The position numbers and the translations under genes are program-made. From an uncultured Nitrosopumilaceae archaeon (lineage in GTDB: Archaea; Thermoproteota; Nitrososphaeria; Nitrososphaerales; Nitrosopumilaceae), in NCBI GenBank assembly GCA_937875805.1, contig CALFHG010000085.1:1-9773 (forward strand): a stretch of 9,773 bases of DNA. Direction: 5' to 3'. Shown here one piece after another: positions 1 to 5,583 of the stretch. The notes beneath the pieces are model-generated. The model saw only the letters and a program-made list of their open reading frames with translations. It searched no databases and was not told where the DNA came from. Position 1 is the stretch's first letter; each line of letters opens with the position of its first letter.

Positions 1-1
1 A

Positions 2-865
2 GGAGCAGACTCTATTCAACACATTGGATTATCCTTTGGTTTGGACAAGGAGCAAATCTTTGGTGAAGGACTAGCCATAATTGAATGGGATAAAGTGTAC
101 GGTGATGAGCCAAAAGTTACAGTAACTGATCCTGAAAATATTCTAGGTGATGTCAGAGTAGTAGTTGATCCTAATTTAGTAAAATGTACTGATGACTCTC
201 AATCTGAACAATGTATGATATTTAGAATATACCATACATTTAGAGAAGGTCCTGACTTTAGAATATTTTCAACTTACATCTGGGATGATGAGCGAAACGG
301 ATGGCAAAATTATTTCAATCACGGATTAAACGTAGTTGGTGAATCACTAAACCCACCTGATGTTCATACTGTATTTGATAGACAAGGATATCTTTACACC
401 ATTACTGTTTCTGGAGATAGAGAAGCAGTTGATGGAAATGGAGATAATTGGTATTTGGATGATGATGAATTTTGGAAAAAAGAGTTCTTTGTAAAAAAAC
501 CTGTACCTCAAGGAACCCCGATGGCAGGATATGATAGAGACCATCCATATTTCACAGCATATCAAAATGGCCAAGTCATTCTAGCTGAGAGTACAATCAA
601 AGCAATTTTAGGTGTTGATTCAATTCAAGCCATACTACCTGATTACATTTCAGGTGCAGATACATCTGATGCATATTCTGATTCAAGATTAGATGATGTC
701 ATGACTAATAAAATGAAGTTAGAGGAAATCAAAGCATTTGAGAAAATGTATGCAGAATACTATGGTCAAAATCCATATGGTAAGAAATTCCCATTTACAG
801 AACCTGATCCAATCAGTGGATTTGGTGGAACTGTACCTCTATCTGAATCTGATTCACAAGAATAA
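2..865 (+). CDS. C-terminal part of a probable secreted/surface protein (5' end outside window)
   Basis: The reading frame is open from the first bases of the window (it reads GADSIQHIGLSFGLDKE before the internal TTG at 41), so this is the 3' part of a longer gene and the TTG is not its start. The 288 visible codons are acidic and Asp/Asn/Tyr/Trp-rich, with likely beta-strand segments such as AIIEWDKVYG, VTVTDPENILGD, and WQNYFNHGLNVVGESLNPP. There are two Cys in a short CTDDSQSEQC loop. The last third is more helical (MKLEEIKAFEKMYAEYYG) and ends in a low-complexity acidic tail, SESDSQE. I recognise the general style of thaumarchaeal extracellular repeat/surface proteins but no named domain. 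The stop TAA (863-865) is followed in the same frame by a membrane-anchor-like segment, so the native protein may once have been, or may still be, a C-terminally anchored surface protein. Function unknown. Confidence 0.8.
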   Translation, partial: GADSIQHIGLSFGLDKEQIFGEGLAIIEWDKVYGDEPKVTVTDPENILGDVRVVVDPNLVKCTDDSQSEQCMIFRIYHTFREGPDFRIFSTYIWDDERNGWQNYFNHGLNVVGESLNPPDVHTVFDRQGYLYTITVSGDREAVDGNGDNWYLDDDEFWKKEFFVKKPVPQGTPMAGYDRDHPYFTAYQNGQVILAESTIKAILGVDSIQAILPDYISGADTSDAYSDSRLDDVMTNKMKLEEIKAFEKMYAEYYGQNPYGKKFPFTEPDPISGFGGTVPLSESDSQE

Positions 866-946
866 ATGATGGTAATAGCACTCGTGGTAGGAATCATTGC
901 TGTAAGTATTGGTGTTGGATTTTATTTCATGAGAAAGAAATTCTAA
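866..946 (+). CDS. 26-aa single-TM microprotein, or detached C-terminal anchor of the upstream gene
   Basis: An ATG ATG pair follows directly on the upstream TAA, in the same frame, and opens a 26-residue frame. It has one hydrophobic stretch (about residues 3-21, MVIALVVGIIAVSIGVGFY) followed by FMRKKF, then tandem TAA and TAG stops. This is the layout of a C-terminal membrane anchor with a positively charged cytoplasmic end, as found on archaeal surface proteins. It could be the anchor of the upstream protein cut off by a nonsense mutation, made by readthrough or restart, or a separate coupled membrane peptide. No ribosome binding site or TATA box of its own is visible. The reading of the segment is certain; its status as an independent gene is not. 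Confidence 0.5.
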   Translation: MMVIALVVGIIAVSIGVGFYFMRKKF

Positions 947-1003
947 TAGTGATATTTGTGATACTATCAAAAAATTAATAGCAATTTTAACACAATAACC
1001 TCA

Positions 1004-1012
1004 CTATAATTA
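1004..1012 (+). promoter_or_regulatory. TATA-like box of the TPR gene
   Basis: CTATAATTA is centred about 27 nt before the ATG at 1035, and there is no Shine-Dalgarno motif between them. This fits a leaderless archaeal promoter. Confidence 0.5.
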
Positions 1013-1034
1013 TCTCTAAAGTAGTCATAACCTT

Positions 1035-1607
1035 ATGTCCCAAGAACTGGTAATGTATAGTGAAAACGTTGTCAATAATAATTATATTATTAACAAAATA
1101 TTATCAAAGATAGTGAGTGATAAAATAGAGAAGATGTTGGTCCAAGCTTTTGAATGTGTTGAGGATGAAAATTATTCTGCTGCTTTGAAATTATATGATT
1201 TGGCATTAAAAGAAGAACCTGATAATACCAGTGTCTTAATTGATAAGGGTGTGACTCTGCAAAATATGGGGAAACTAAAACTAGCTCTTCGCTCGTATGA
1301 TAAAGCACTTGATATTTCTCCTCATAATCTAGATGCATTACTAAACAAAGGTGCTACATTGCATACTGATGAAAAATATTCTGAAGCAATTGAGTGCTAT
1401 GATTCTGCTCTAAATGTCGATAAAAAATGTGCAATGGCTCTCGCATACAAGGGTCTTTCATTAGGGGAAATGGGAAAACTTTCAGAGGCAATTAAGCATT
1501 TCAAAAAAGCATTATCTATTGACAAACATTATGATTTGGCAAATATTTCAAAAGATATTGCTCAGGAATTATTAAAATCAATAAAAGAAAAAAAATCTAA
1601 AATATAG
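1035..1607 (+). CDS. Tetratricopeptide-repeat (TPR) protein
   Basis: A 190-aa soluble protein of which about 70% is four consecutive 34-residue TPR units: about 33-66 (NYSAALKLYDLALKEEPDN), 67-100 (GKLKLALRSYDKALDISPHN), 101-134 (KYSEAIECYDSALNVDKK) and 135-168 (GKLSEAIKHFKKALSIDKHY). Each shows the usual small/aromatic pattern and the A-L-x-(I/L/V)-(D/S/N) turn. TPR solenoids bind peptides or partner proteins; nothing here identifies the partner. There is no signal peptide or TM segment, so a cytoplasmic adaptor is likely. The N-terminal 32 residues are a separate helical lead. The C-terminus is Lys-rich (IKEKKSKI), and its A8 codon run (1588-1595) reads as an oligo-T on the opposite strand. 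The last 11 bases overlap the 3' end of the convergent zinc-finger gene. The ATG at 1035 is supported by the TATA spacing. Confidence 0.9.
   Translation: MSQELVMYSENVVNNNYIINKILSKIVSDKIEKMLVQAFECVEDENYSAALKLYDLALKEEPDNTSVLIDKGVTLQNMGKLKLALRSYDKALDISPHNLDALLNKGATLHTDEKYSEAIECYDSALNVDKKCAMALAYKGLSLGEMGKLSEAIKHFKKALSIDKHYDLANISKDIAQELLKSIKEKKSKI
1588..1595 (-). terminator. Oligo-T terminator of the zinc-finger gene, inside the TPR coding 3' end
   Basis: A8 on the plus strand is T8 in the minus-strand RNA, starting one base after the TAG of the zinc-finger gene. It is made of the Lys codons near the TPR protein's C-terminus. Oligo-T termination is the known archaeal mode; the assignment is by position only. 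Confidence 0.5.
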
Positions 1608-1770
1608 TAACATCGCCAGGTGCTGGCCCTTGACTCGTCTGTTTCTCGTTTTCTTCAAAAAATTCTTTATGTGCTAAATTTTGATGCTCTCTTAATCCCT
1701 CTATGTTCTCAAACCCATCATGACACAAGTAGCATTTTGGTTTATGTTCATCTACTAGAGGAAGTACCAT
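1597..1770 (-). CDS. C2H2-type zinc-finger microprotein (57 aa)
   Basis: A minus-strand frame from the ATG at 1768-1770 to the TAG at 1597-1599 encodes 57 residues. A finger of C2H2 form is visible: C13-x2-C16, then a 12-residue helix-forming stretch (FENIEGLREHQN), H29 and H34 (CYLC...EHQNLAHKEF). A short acidic and Gln/Gly/Pro tail follows (residues 38-57). Single C2H2 fingers of this size occur in archaea and may bind DNA, RNA or protein; no target can be read from sequence. Codons upstream of the ATG stay open for only eight triplets before a TAA, so the start is limited to this region. The gene converges on the TPR gene and overlaps it by 11 bp. A T8 run on its own strand lies directly after the stop (1588-1595), a good terminator. 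Confidence 0.75.
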   Translation of the reverse strand: MVLPLVDEHKPKCYLCHDGFENIEGLREHQNLAHKEFFEENEKQTSQGPAPGDVTIF

Positions 1771-1792
1771 GTTATCTCTAGCATGACTGGCT

Positions 1793-1801
1793 ACTTATTT
1801 C
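1793..1801 (-). promoter_or_regulatory. TATA-like box of the zinc-finger gene
   Basis: On the minus strand AGAAATAAG is centred about 27 nt before the ATG at 1770. It is a weak match, supported mainly by its spacing, which equals that of the neighbouring genes. Confidence 0.3.
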
Positions 1802-1904
1802 TTGACTTGCAATAATTAATTCCTAGTTGTAGAAATACTCTCAAATTTTTCCAGAAAATATCCTAATCTTCAACACGCTTAAGTTCATAGATTCATTCGA
1901 AGAA

Positions 1905-1915
1905 TTTAATTAAAA
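1905..1915 (+). promoter_or_regulatory. TATA-like box of the 47-aa Cys-rich gene
   Basis: TTTAATTAAAA is centred 27 nt before the ATG at 1937. The intervening bases have no ribosome binding site, pointing to a leaderless mRNA. Confidence 0.5.
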
Positions 1916-1936
1916 GATATTTGATTTTATACTGAA

Positions 1937-2080
1937 ATGAGTGCAGTATTTGATGCAGAAATAGCAGAACGCGAATGCCCTGGATGTAAAAGAATGACAA
2001 AATCAATGTTTTGTCCAAAATGTGGCAAGTGTGAATTCTGTCATAAAATAACAGAAGGAGAATTACAATGTCAAAATTAG
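1937..2080 (+). CDS. Cys-rich zinc-ribbon-like microprotein (47 aa)
   Basis: The frame from ATG 1937 to TAG 2078-2080 encodes 47 residues with seven Cys: C14-x2-C17 and then a dense C26-x2-C29-x2-C32-x2-C35-H block (CPKCGKCEFCH), plus C45. The first knuckle (ECPGCKR) and the CPKCG knuckle form a standard zinc-ribbon pair. C32, C35, H36 and possibly C45 could hold a second metal. A short acidic helix (AVFDAEIAERE) precedes the metal site. A promoter-like box at the right distance, and the non-random Cys spacing, support a real gene although it is very short. The function is unknown; proteins of this type are often nucleic-acid or protein-binding accessory factors. A 17-codon frame (2068-2121, MSKLDAPKADFLRIVTT) starts inside its 3' end and could be a coupled peptide or an alternative C-terminus after a frameshift. 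Confidence 0.7.
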   Translation: MSAVFDAEIAERECPGCKRMTKSMFCPKCGKCEFCHKITEGELQCQN

Positions 2081-2241
2081 ATGCACCTAAAGCTGACTTT
2101 TTGAGAATAGTCACAACATAGTAACCTATAACAAAATTAACAAGTTAGCACGAATCAGATTCTAAACTCCAATATGATCACATTCAAAAGTCGCAAATGT
2201 TTTTCAGTCATGAAATTGACAATTAAGTAGGCTTTTCTTGT

Positions 2242-2250
2242 GTTATATCT
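2242..2250 (+). promoter_or_regulatory. TATA-like box of mqnE
   Basis: GTTATATCT is centred 28-29 nt before the ATG at 2275. The rest of the 2081-2274 spacer shows only the 17-codon frame noted under the preceding gene and no convincing RNA structure. Confidence 0.5.
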
Positions 2251-2274
2251 TGAGACTATAAGGAATATATCCTG

Positions 2275-3390
2275 ATGGGAAAACGAACCCATATGTTGGA
2301 ACAACTTGTTGGGGACTCACAATCTTTAGATCGTGCTCTTGCTGGAGAGGAACTCTCATACAAAGATGGACTTGAATTGATGAATTATGATAATTTACAT
2401 TTACTTGGAGCAGTTGCAGATAACACTAGAAAGAAACTAGTTGGTGATACTGTCAGTTTTGCATCTTCATACTACATGAACTACACCAATGTTTGTGCTG
2501 CAAGTTGTCAAATGTGTGCATTTTATCGTAAAGAAGGTGCAGATGATGCATACACGCTAACTCCTCAAGAAATAGAACAAAGAGTAGGGATTGCAAAACA
2601 GATGGGTGCAACTGAGGTCCACATTGTTGGAGGATTCCATCCAACACTTCCTCTTGAATATTATGAGGACATGATGAGGGCAATTAAAAAAAGCCACCCT
2701 CAACTTAACATCAAAGCATTAACTGCTGCTGAGATTTACTTTTTATCTAAATTAACAAAAAATTCTACGAAAGAAATTTTATCTCGTCTCAAGGCTGCTG
2801 GACTTGATTCAATGCCTGGAGGGGGCGCTGAATTATTTCATCCTGATATTAGAGGAAAAATTGTTAGAGGAAAATGTACAGGACAACAATGGCTTGATGT
2901 GATTGAAGAGGCTCACAACATGGATATCAAAAGTAATGTTACCATGCTTTATGGCCATATTGAAAAACCAGAACACATTGTTGATCATTTAATAAAAATT
3001 CGTGAATTACAAAAGAAAACTAACGGATTCCTAACTTTGATTCCTTTAAAATTCAGTCTGGATAATACTGAACTTGAGCAAGAACATTTGGTAAATAATG
3101 AATGCTCATCAGTATATGATTTGAAAATTATTGCACTGTCCAGATTGATGCTTGCAAATGTGGTAAATAATATTTCAGTCTACTGGGTTGCATATGGAAA
3201 AAAACTTGCACAAGTTGCATTATCAAATGGTGGTAATGATTTGGTTGGAACTGCCTTTTCTGAGGAAATCTACAAATCTGCTGGAAAAACAACATCCTCT
3301 TCTGTTGAAGAACTTGCAACAATGGTTAAAGAAATTGGACGTGTTCCAGTTCAGAGAAGCACCCACTTTGATACTCTGAAAAAATTTTAA
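2275..3390 (+). CDS. mqnE: Aminofutalosine (aminodeoxyfutalosine) synthase MqnE, radical SAM
   Basis: A 371-aa cytoplasmic radical SAM enzyme. The [4Fe-4S] ligands are C74, C78 and C81 in NVCAASCQMCAFYR (CxxxCxxC). The SAM-binding region follows with HIVGGFHP (116-123). SMPGGGAELF (179-188) is the loop shared by MqnE, MqnC and CofH. In the C-terminal half, FLTLIPLKFSLDNTELE, then LKIIALSRLMLANVV, YWVAYGKKLAQVAL, GGNDLVGTAFSEEIYKSAG and the GRVPVQR end match MqnE best. CofH (F420 synthesis) usually has a different segment after the IPL motif. In the known pathway MqnE joins 3-[(1-carboxyvinyl)oxy]benzoate to the adenosyl radical of SAM, giving aminofutalosine for menaquinone synthesis. An mqnD homologue about 1.2 kb downstream on the other strand supports the assignment. 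ATG 2275 is chosen for the TATA spacing; M7 is an alternative. Its stop overlaps that of the convergent DUF77 gene. Confidence 0.85.
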   Translation: MGKRTHMLEQLVGDSQSLDRALAGEELSYKDGLELMNYDNLHLLGAVADNTRKKLVGDTVSFASSYYMNYTNVCAASCQMCAFYRKEGADDAYTLTPQEIEQRVGIAKQMGATEVHIVGGFHPTLPLEYYEDMMRAIKKSHPQLNIKALTAAEIYFLSKLTKNSTKEILSRLKAAGLDSMPGGGAELFHPDIRGKIVRGKCTGQQWLDVIEEAHNMDIKSNVTMLYGHIEKPEHIVDHLIKIRELQKKTNGFLTLIPLKFSLDNTELEQEHLVNNECSSVYDLKIIALSRLMLANVVNNISVYWVAYGKKLAQVALSNGGNDLVGTAFSEEIYKSAGKTTSSSVEELATMVKEIGRVPVQRSTHFDTLKKF

Positions 3391-3404
3391 CTTATTTGTT
3401 TTTT
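3379..3404. terminator. Bidirectional oligo-T terminator between mqnE and the DUF77 gene
   Basis: A6 at 3379-3384 gives T6 on the minus strand just after the DUF77-gene stop, and T6 at 3399-3404 serves the plus strand just after the mqnE stop. Both runs lie inside the other gene's last codons (mqnE LKKF; DUF77 protein IKKQIS). The role is inferred from the archaeal oligo-T termination rule. Confidence 0.45.
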
Positions 3405-3692
3405 AATCGAATCTAATTTTTCTTCCATTTTGAGATGTTTGTCTCTTCTTGAATCTATTTTGATTATTACCTCAACTCTGGCAATTCCGAGATTGTGAAC
3501 TGTTTCCATCATTTGTTTTGTTGCCAAATTTATCACATCCATATTATCTGATTCTAAAATTGTCCCCATTGAATTAATTTCATATCTGAGATTTTCCATT
3601 TTTTGGATTGCCTCAATTGCCTTTGCAATGTAAAAACTGGCACTTGTAGTTCTAGTCGCCATCGGGTATATGCTAATTTCAGCTTGGATCAT
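3387..3692 (-). CDS. MTH1187/DUF77 family thiamine-binding protein
   Basis: A 101-aa protein. The N-terminus, MIQAEISIYPMATRTTSASF (1-20), followed by IAKAIEAI, then YEINSMGTILE (about 37-47) and the LGIARVEVIIKIDSRRDK strand (about 69-86), is typical of the DUF77/UPF0045 (MTH1187/YkoF-like) family. These are small ferredoxin-like-fold proteins that form tetramers and, in characterised members, bind thiamine. They are thought to be cytoplasmic carriers or sensors, not enzymes. Length is normal for the family and the frame is intact. The last stretch (KMEEKLDSIKKQIS) is a charged helix. The gene converges on mqnE, the two stops sharing TTAA at 3387-3390. A possible TATA box (ATTATTAATCA on the minus strand, 3716-3726) lies about 29 nt upstream of the start. 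No thiamine genes lie next to it here, so its substrate is inferred from the family only. Confidence 0.85.
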   Translation of the reverse strand: MIQAEISIYPMATRTTSASFYIAKAIEAIQKMENLRYEINSMGTILESDNMDVINLATKQMMETVHNLGIARVEVIIKIDSRRDKHLKMEEKLDSIKKQIS

Positions 3693-3746
3693 GTTATGGT
3701 TTATTTTTCATTTTTTGATTAATAATATCTTCTGTACCTATTTCAT

Positions 3747-3766
3747 TTTATTACAATTTATTACAA
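3747..3766. repeat. Perfect tandem repeat, 2 x 10 bp
   Basis: TTTATTACAA occurs twice head to tail (3747-3756 and 3757-3766) in the divergent spacer between the DUF77 gene and the 36-aa zinc-ribbon gene. Its period is one helical turn, so the two copies face the same side of the DNA. It may be a protein-binding site or chance in AT-rich DNA. Confidence 0.6.
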
Positions 3767-3835
3767 ATACAATTGATGATATCCCTAACATTCAAAGCCA
3801 AGATACTTTGATTGAATACAAATTGGAACCAAATT

Positions 3836-3946
3836 ATGATTAAAACCAAATGTGATCGATGTGGGGCTGATTTAGGTACCGAAAGTAAGAAAACTAAACA
3901 AAAATTTTGTGGTAATTGTAAAAAGAAATTTGGTTTATATCGATAA
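3836..3946 (+). CDS. 36-aa zinc-ribbon microprotein
   Basis: The frame from ATG 3836 to TAA 3944-3946 encodes 36 residues with two knuckles, C6-x2-C9 (KCDRCGADLG) and C25-x2-C28 (FCGNCKKKFG), separated by a 15-residue basic linker (about 10-24). This is a minimal four-Cys zinc ribbon and nothing else. The CxxCG and CGxC forms and the near-symmetrical layout make chance unlikely in spite of the length. The protein is strongly basic (many Lys), so nucleic-acid binding is plausible but not shown. No clear TATA box is present at the usual distance. It ends 7 bp from the 3' end of the convergent two-TM protein gene, and a T8 run at 3966-3973, inside that gene, would end its transcript. Confidence 0.65.
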   Translation: MIKTKCDRCGADLGTESKKTKQKFCGNCKKKFGLYR

Positions 3947-3953
3947 CGGGTAA

Positions 3954-4229
3954 TTATTCTGTAGGTTTTTTTTCTATTCTTTTAACACTGTCTTTTTTCT
4001 TTCTTGCACCAAAACTAATCAAAATTAGTAAAAATCCAATCCCGATTAAAATTCCTGATAATAATTGATAAGCTTGATTTTCATCCTCTGCTATCATTAA
4101 ATCAATTATTTCCTCATCAGTCATTCCTGATTGACCTGAAGGCTGTTCTGCAAAGGTGATGGTGAGAATAATTCCTATGCTCATCATTACTAGTCCTCCA
4201 CTTAGAATTTTTTTATCAACAAGAACCAT
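3954..4229 (-). CDS. Small two-TM membrane protein, unknown function
   Basis: A 91-aa protein with a first hydrophobic helix at about 8-27 (ILSGGLVMMSIGIILTITFA), a 27-residue acidic outside loop (EQPSGQSGMTDEEIIDLMIAED and following), a second helix at about 55-74 (QLLSGILIGIGFLLILISFG) and a Lys/Arg-rich tail (ARKKKDSVKRIEKKPTE). The charge layout puts both ends in the cytoplasm. An upstream in-frame ATG at 4310 would add 27 residues, but it overlaps the preceding gene. ATG 4229 has a TATA-like AATATAC (minus strand, 4254-4260) about 28 nt upstream and is preferred. I do not recognise a family. It could be a membrane-anchored partner of the 96-aa protein upstream, but nothing beyond position supports that. 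Confidence 0.7.
   Translation of the reverse strand: MVLVDKKILSGGLVMMSIGIILTITFAEQPSGQSGMTDEEIIDLMIAEDENQAYQLLSGILIGIGFLLILISFGARKKKDSVKRIEKKPTE
3966..3973 (+). terminator. Oligo-T terminator of the 36-aa zinc-ribbon gene
   Basis: T8 lies 20 nt after the plus-strand stop at 3946. The same bases encode Lys-Lys near the C-terminus of the convergent two-TM protein. Confidence 0.5.
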
Positions 4230-4253
4230 TTCTAATACTAATTGGATTTTACT

Positions 4254-4260
4254 GTATATT
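4254..4260 (-). promoter_or_regulatory. TATA-like box of the two-TM protein gene
   Basis: AATATAC on the minus strand is centred about 28 nt before the ATG at 4229. It decides the shorter start for that gene. Confidence 0.45.
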
Positions 4261-4275
4261 AGGCATTTTGTAAAT

Positions 4276-4566
4276 TTAGAATCCTTCAGGTGGTCTTTGA
4301 ACAAAGACATTACAAACTAGTGCATCTGTTTTTTCATCTCTATATTGCACATTACATGAAACAAATTTTCCTTTTAGTGCACGTTCTAAATCCTCTTTTG
4401 TTTTTTCTTCATATTGTGGTTGTTCAGGATCATCAATTTTACTCATGATAATTTTTTCTACTTTTCCATATTGATCCTGATTATCTTTTCTAGTGTGACT
4501 AACTAATAATTCAAAAGCATTGTTTGTAAGAATTGAAAGAACTGCTCCACCTATACCATCTCCCAT
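4276..4566 (-). CDS. 96-aa soluble protein of unknown function
   Basis: The product starts MGDGIGGAVLSILTNNAFEL, a mildly hydrophobic amphipathic segment. It continues through a highly charged middle (KIDDPEQPQYEEKTKEDLERALKG, about 43-66) to a probable beta hairpin with two Cys (FVSCNVQYRDEKTDALVCNVFV, C71 and C85), and ends RPPEGF. There is no clear TM helix or known motif. The gene starts 26 bp after the mqnD stop on the same strand, so co-transcription is possible. However, a TAATTAA box on the minus strand overlapping the mqnD stop codon (about 4589-4595) is at the right distance for its own promoter. M41 is a less likely internal start. I cannot assign a function; a link to quinone synthesis would rest on adjacency alone. 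Confidence 0.7.
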   Translation of the reverse strand: MGDGIGGAVLSILTNNAFELLVSHTRKDNQDQYGKVEKIIMSKIDDPEQPQYEEKTKEDLERALKGKFVSCNVQYRDEKTDALVCNVFVQRPPEGF

Positions 4567-4592
4567 AATTATGGATTTTTTTTGTTCCTTAA

Positions 4593-5420
4593 TTACTTGT
4601 TGGCAATACTGATTTCAAAGTCTGGAACAAATCCTTTCTCTTGAGCCATTTTAAATAATCTTCTGATTGATTCTTCACCTGGTTCTCCCATGTTTACTGT
4701 AACTTTGTTTACATACATTTTTACAAATTTCTCAATCAAACTATGCTCTTTTCCTCTAGCATATTGCATTGCATATTCAATTGCATCATCAAAGTGTTCG
4801 ATTCCAAACTCAATTGATTCTTGTAGATATTTGTCAAATTTTACGATTGTTTCCATGCCTAGATCTGTTTTCATTACATTGATTCCAAGTGGAACTGGCA
4901 AACCATTAGTAGTCTTATCCCACCATTCACCAACATCTAAAATTTTTACATTTCCTTCTTGTTCATAAGATAATTGTGTCTCATGAATTACTAGTCCTAC
5001 ATCCACTTTACCTGATTTTACAGCTTCTGGAATATCGCTAAAGTTCATTTCTACATAATCAAATTTCCCAATCATTAGTTGCAATAACAAGAAAGCTGAA
5101 GTCATTTTTCCAGGAATTGCAATTTTGCATTTTTTTATCTCATCTAATGTCATCTGTTTTTTAGCTGTAACTATTGGACCATAATTAATTCCAAAACTTC
5201 CGCCACTTCTCAATATTGTATATCCTGGAATATACGCACATGCATGAACTGAAACTGCAGTTACATCAAGTACTGGATCTGTTGCTTTACGATTTAGTTT
5301 TTCAATGTCTTCAATAACGTGATTTACTTTAAAATCTGGAGATGGCACTTTACCTGTAAACATTCCATAAAACATGAATGCGTCATCTGAATCAGGTGTA
5401 TGTCCTACAGAAATTTCCAT
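4593..5420 (-). CDS. mqnD: MqnD-like 1,4-dihydroxy-6-naphthoate synthase (menaquinone, futalosine pathway)
   Basis: A 275-aa protein with the periplasmic-binding-protein-like fold signature of the MqnA/MqnD family. The N-terminus VGHTPDSDDAFMFYG (5-19) is the variant SPxPxDxFxFxG substrate loop. LDVTAVSVHACAYI (51-64), YGPIVTAKK (80-88) and IPGKMTSAFLLLQL (102-115) line the cleft. DVGLVIHETQLSYEQEG (140-156) carries H146, matching the catalytic His of MqnD; MqnA lacks it at this site. In the known pathway MqnD splits cyclic dehypoxanthinyl futalosine to 1,4-dihydroxy-6-naphthoate. There is no signal peptide, so it is a cytoplasmic enzyme despite the binding-protein fold, and the length fits the family. 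With mqnE nearby, the futalosine route is the natural reading. The PDSDDAF loop differs from the common bacterial PCPNDTF form, so a paralogue with shifted specificity cannot be ruled out. A TATA-like box is at 5441-5450. Confidence 0.85.
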   Translation of the reverse strand: MEISVGHTPDSDDAFMFYGMFTGKVPSPDFKVNHVIEDIEKLNRKATDPVLDVTAVSVHACAYIPGYTILRSGGSFGINYGPIVTAKKQMTLDEIKKCKIAIPGKMTSAFLLLQLMIGKFDYVEMNFSDIPEAVKSGKVDVGLVIHETQLSYEQEGNVKILDVGEWWDKTTNGLPVPLGINVMKTDLGMETIVKFDKYLQESIEFGIEHFDDAIEYAMQYARGKEHSLIEKFVKMYVNKVTVNMGEPGEESIRRLFKMAQEKGFVPDFEISIANK

Positions 5421-5440
5421 GCTTATTTCCTAAATTATCG

Positions 5441-5450
5441 TAATAAATAT
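5441..5450 (-). promoter_or_regulatory. TATA-like box of mqnD
   Basis: ATATTTATTA on the minus strand is centred about 26 nt before the ATG at 5420. It lies in the 163-bp divergent spacer shared with the EF-2 gene. Confidence 0.5.
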
Positions 5451-5552
5451 CACAACCAACTTGATGAGGTCAAAAATAAATGAATGATGATTTCCTTGTA
5501 TGTTGAAAAATATTATGAGGTTTGGAATCATATGATCTAGCAGAAGGCTAAG

Positions 5553-5560
5553 ATTTAATA
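5553..5560 (+). promoter_or_regulatory. TATA-like box of the EF-2 gene
   Basis: ATTTAATA is centred 27 nt before the ATG at 5584, with no Shine-Dalgarno motif between. This is consistent with a leaderless transcript for this highly expressed gene. Confidence 0.55.
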
Positions 5561-5583
5561 CCTGAATCCAAAGTTTTTCGAAT

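Noticed and set aside
1893..2114. 73-codon open frame on the minus strand
   Set aside because: It is antisense to the Cys-rich microprotein. Its composition (Leu/Ile/Phe/His) is what antisense of such DNA gives, and no promoter or motif is present.
3128..3379. Short frames on both strands inside mqnE
   Set aside because: They lie wholly inside conserved mqnE motifs and show low-complexity Leu/Gln/His composition.
2275..3390. CofH (F420 synthesis) identity for the radical SAM gene
   Set aside because: The shared motifs fit both families, but the C-terminal NTELE, YWVAYG and EEIYKSAG segments and the nearby mqnD favour MqnE.
4230..4310. Longer start (ATG 4310) for the two-TM protein
   Set aside because: It would overlap the preceding gene by 35 bp and place the TATA-like box inside the coding region. 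ATG 4229 explains both.
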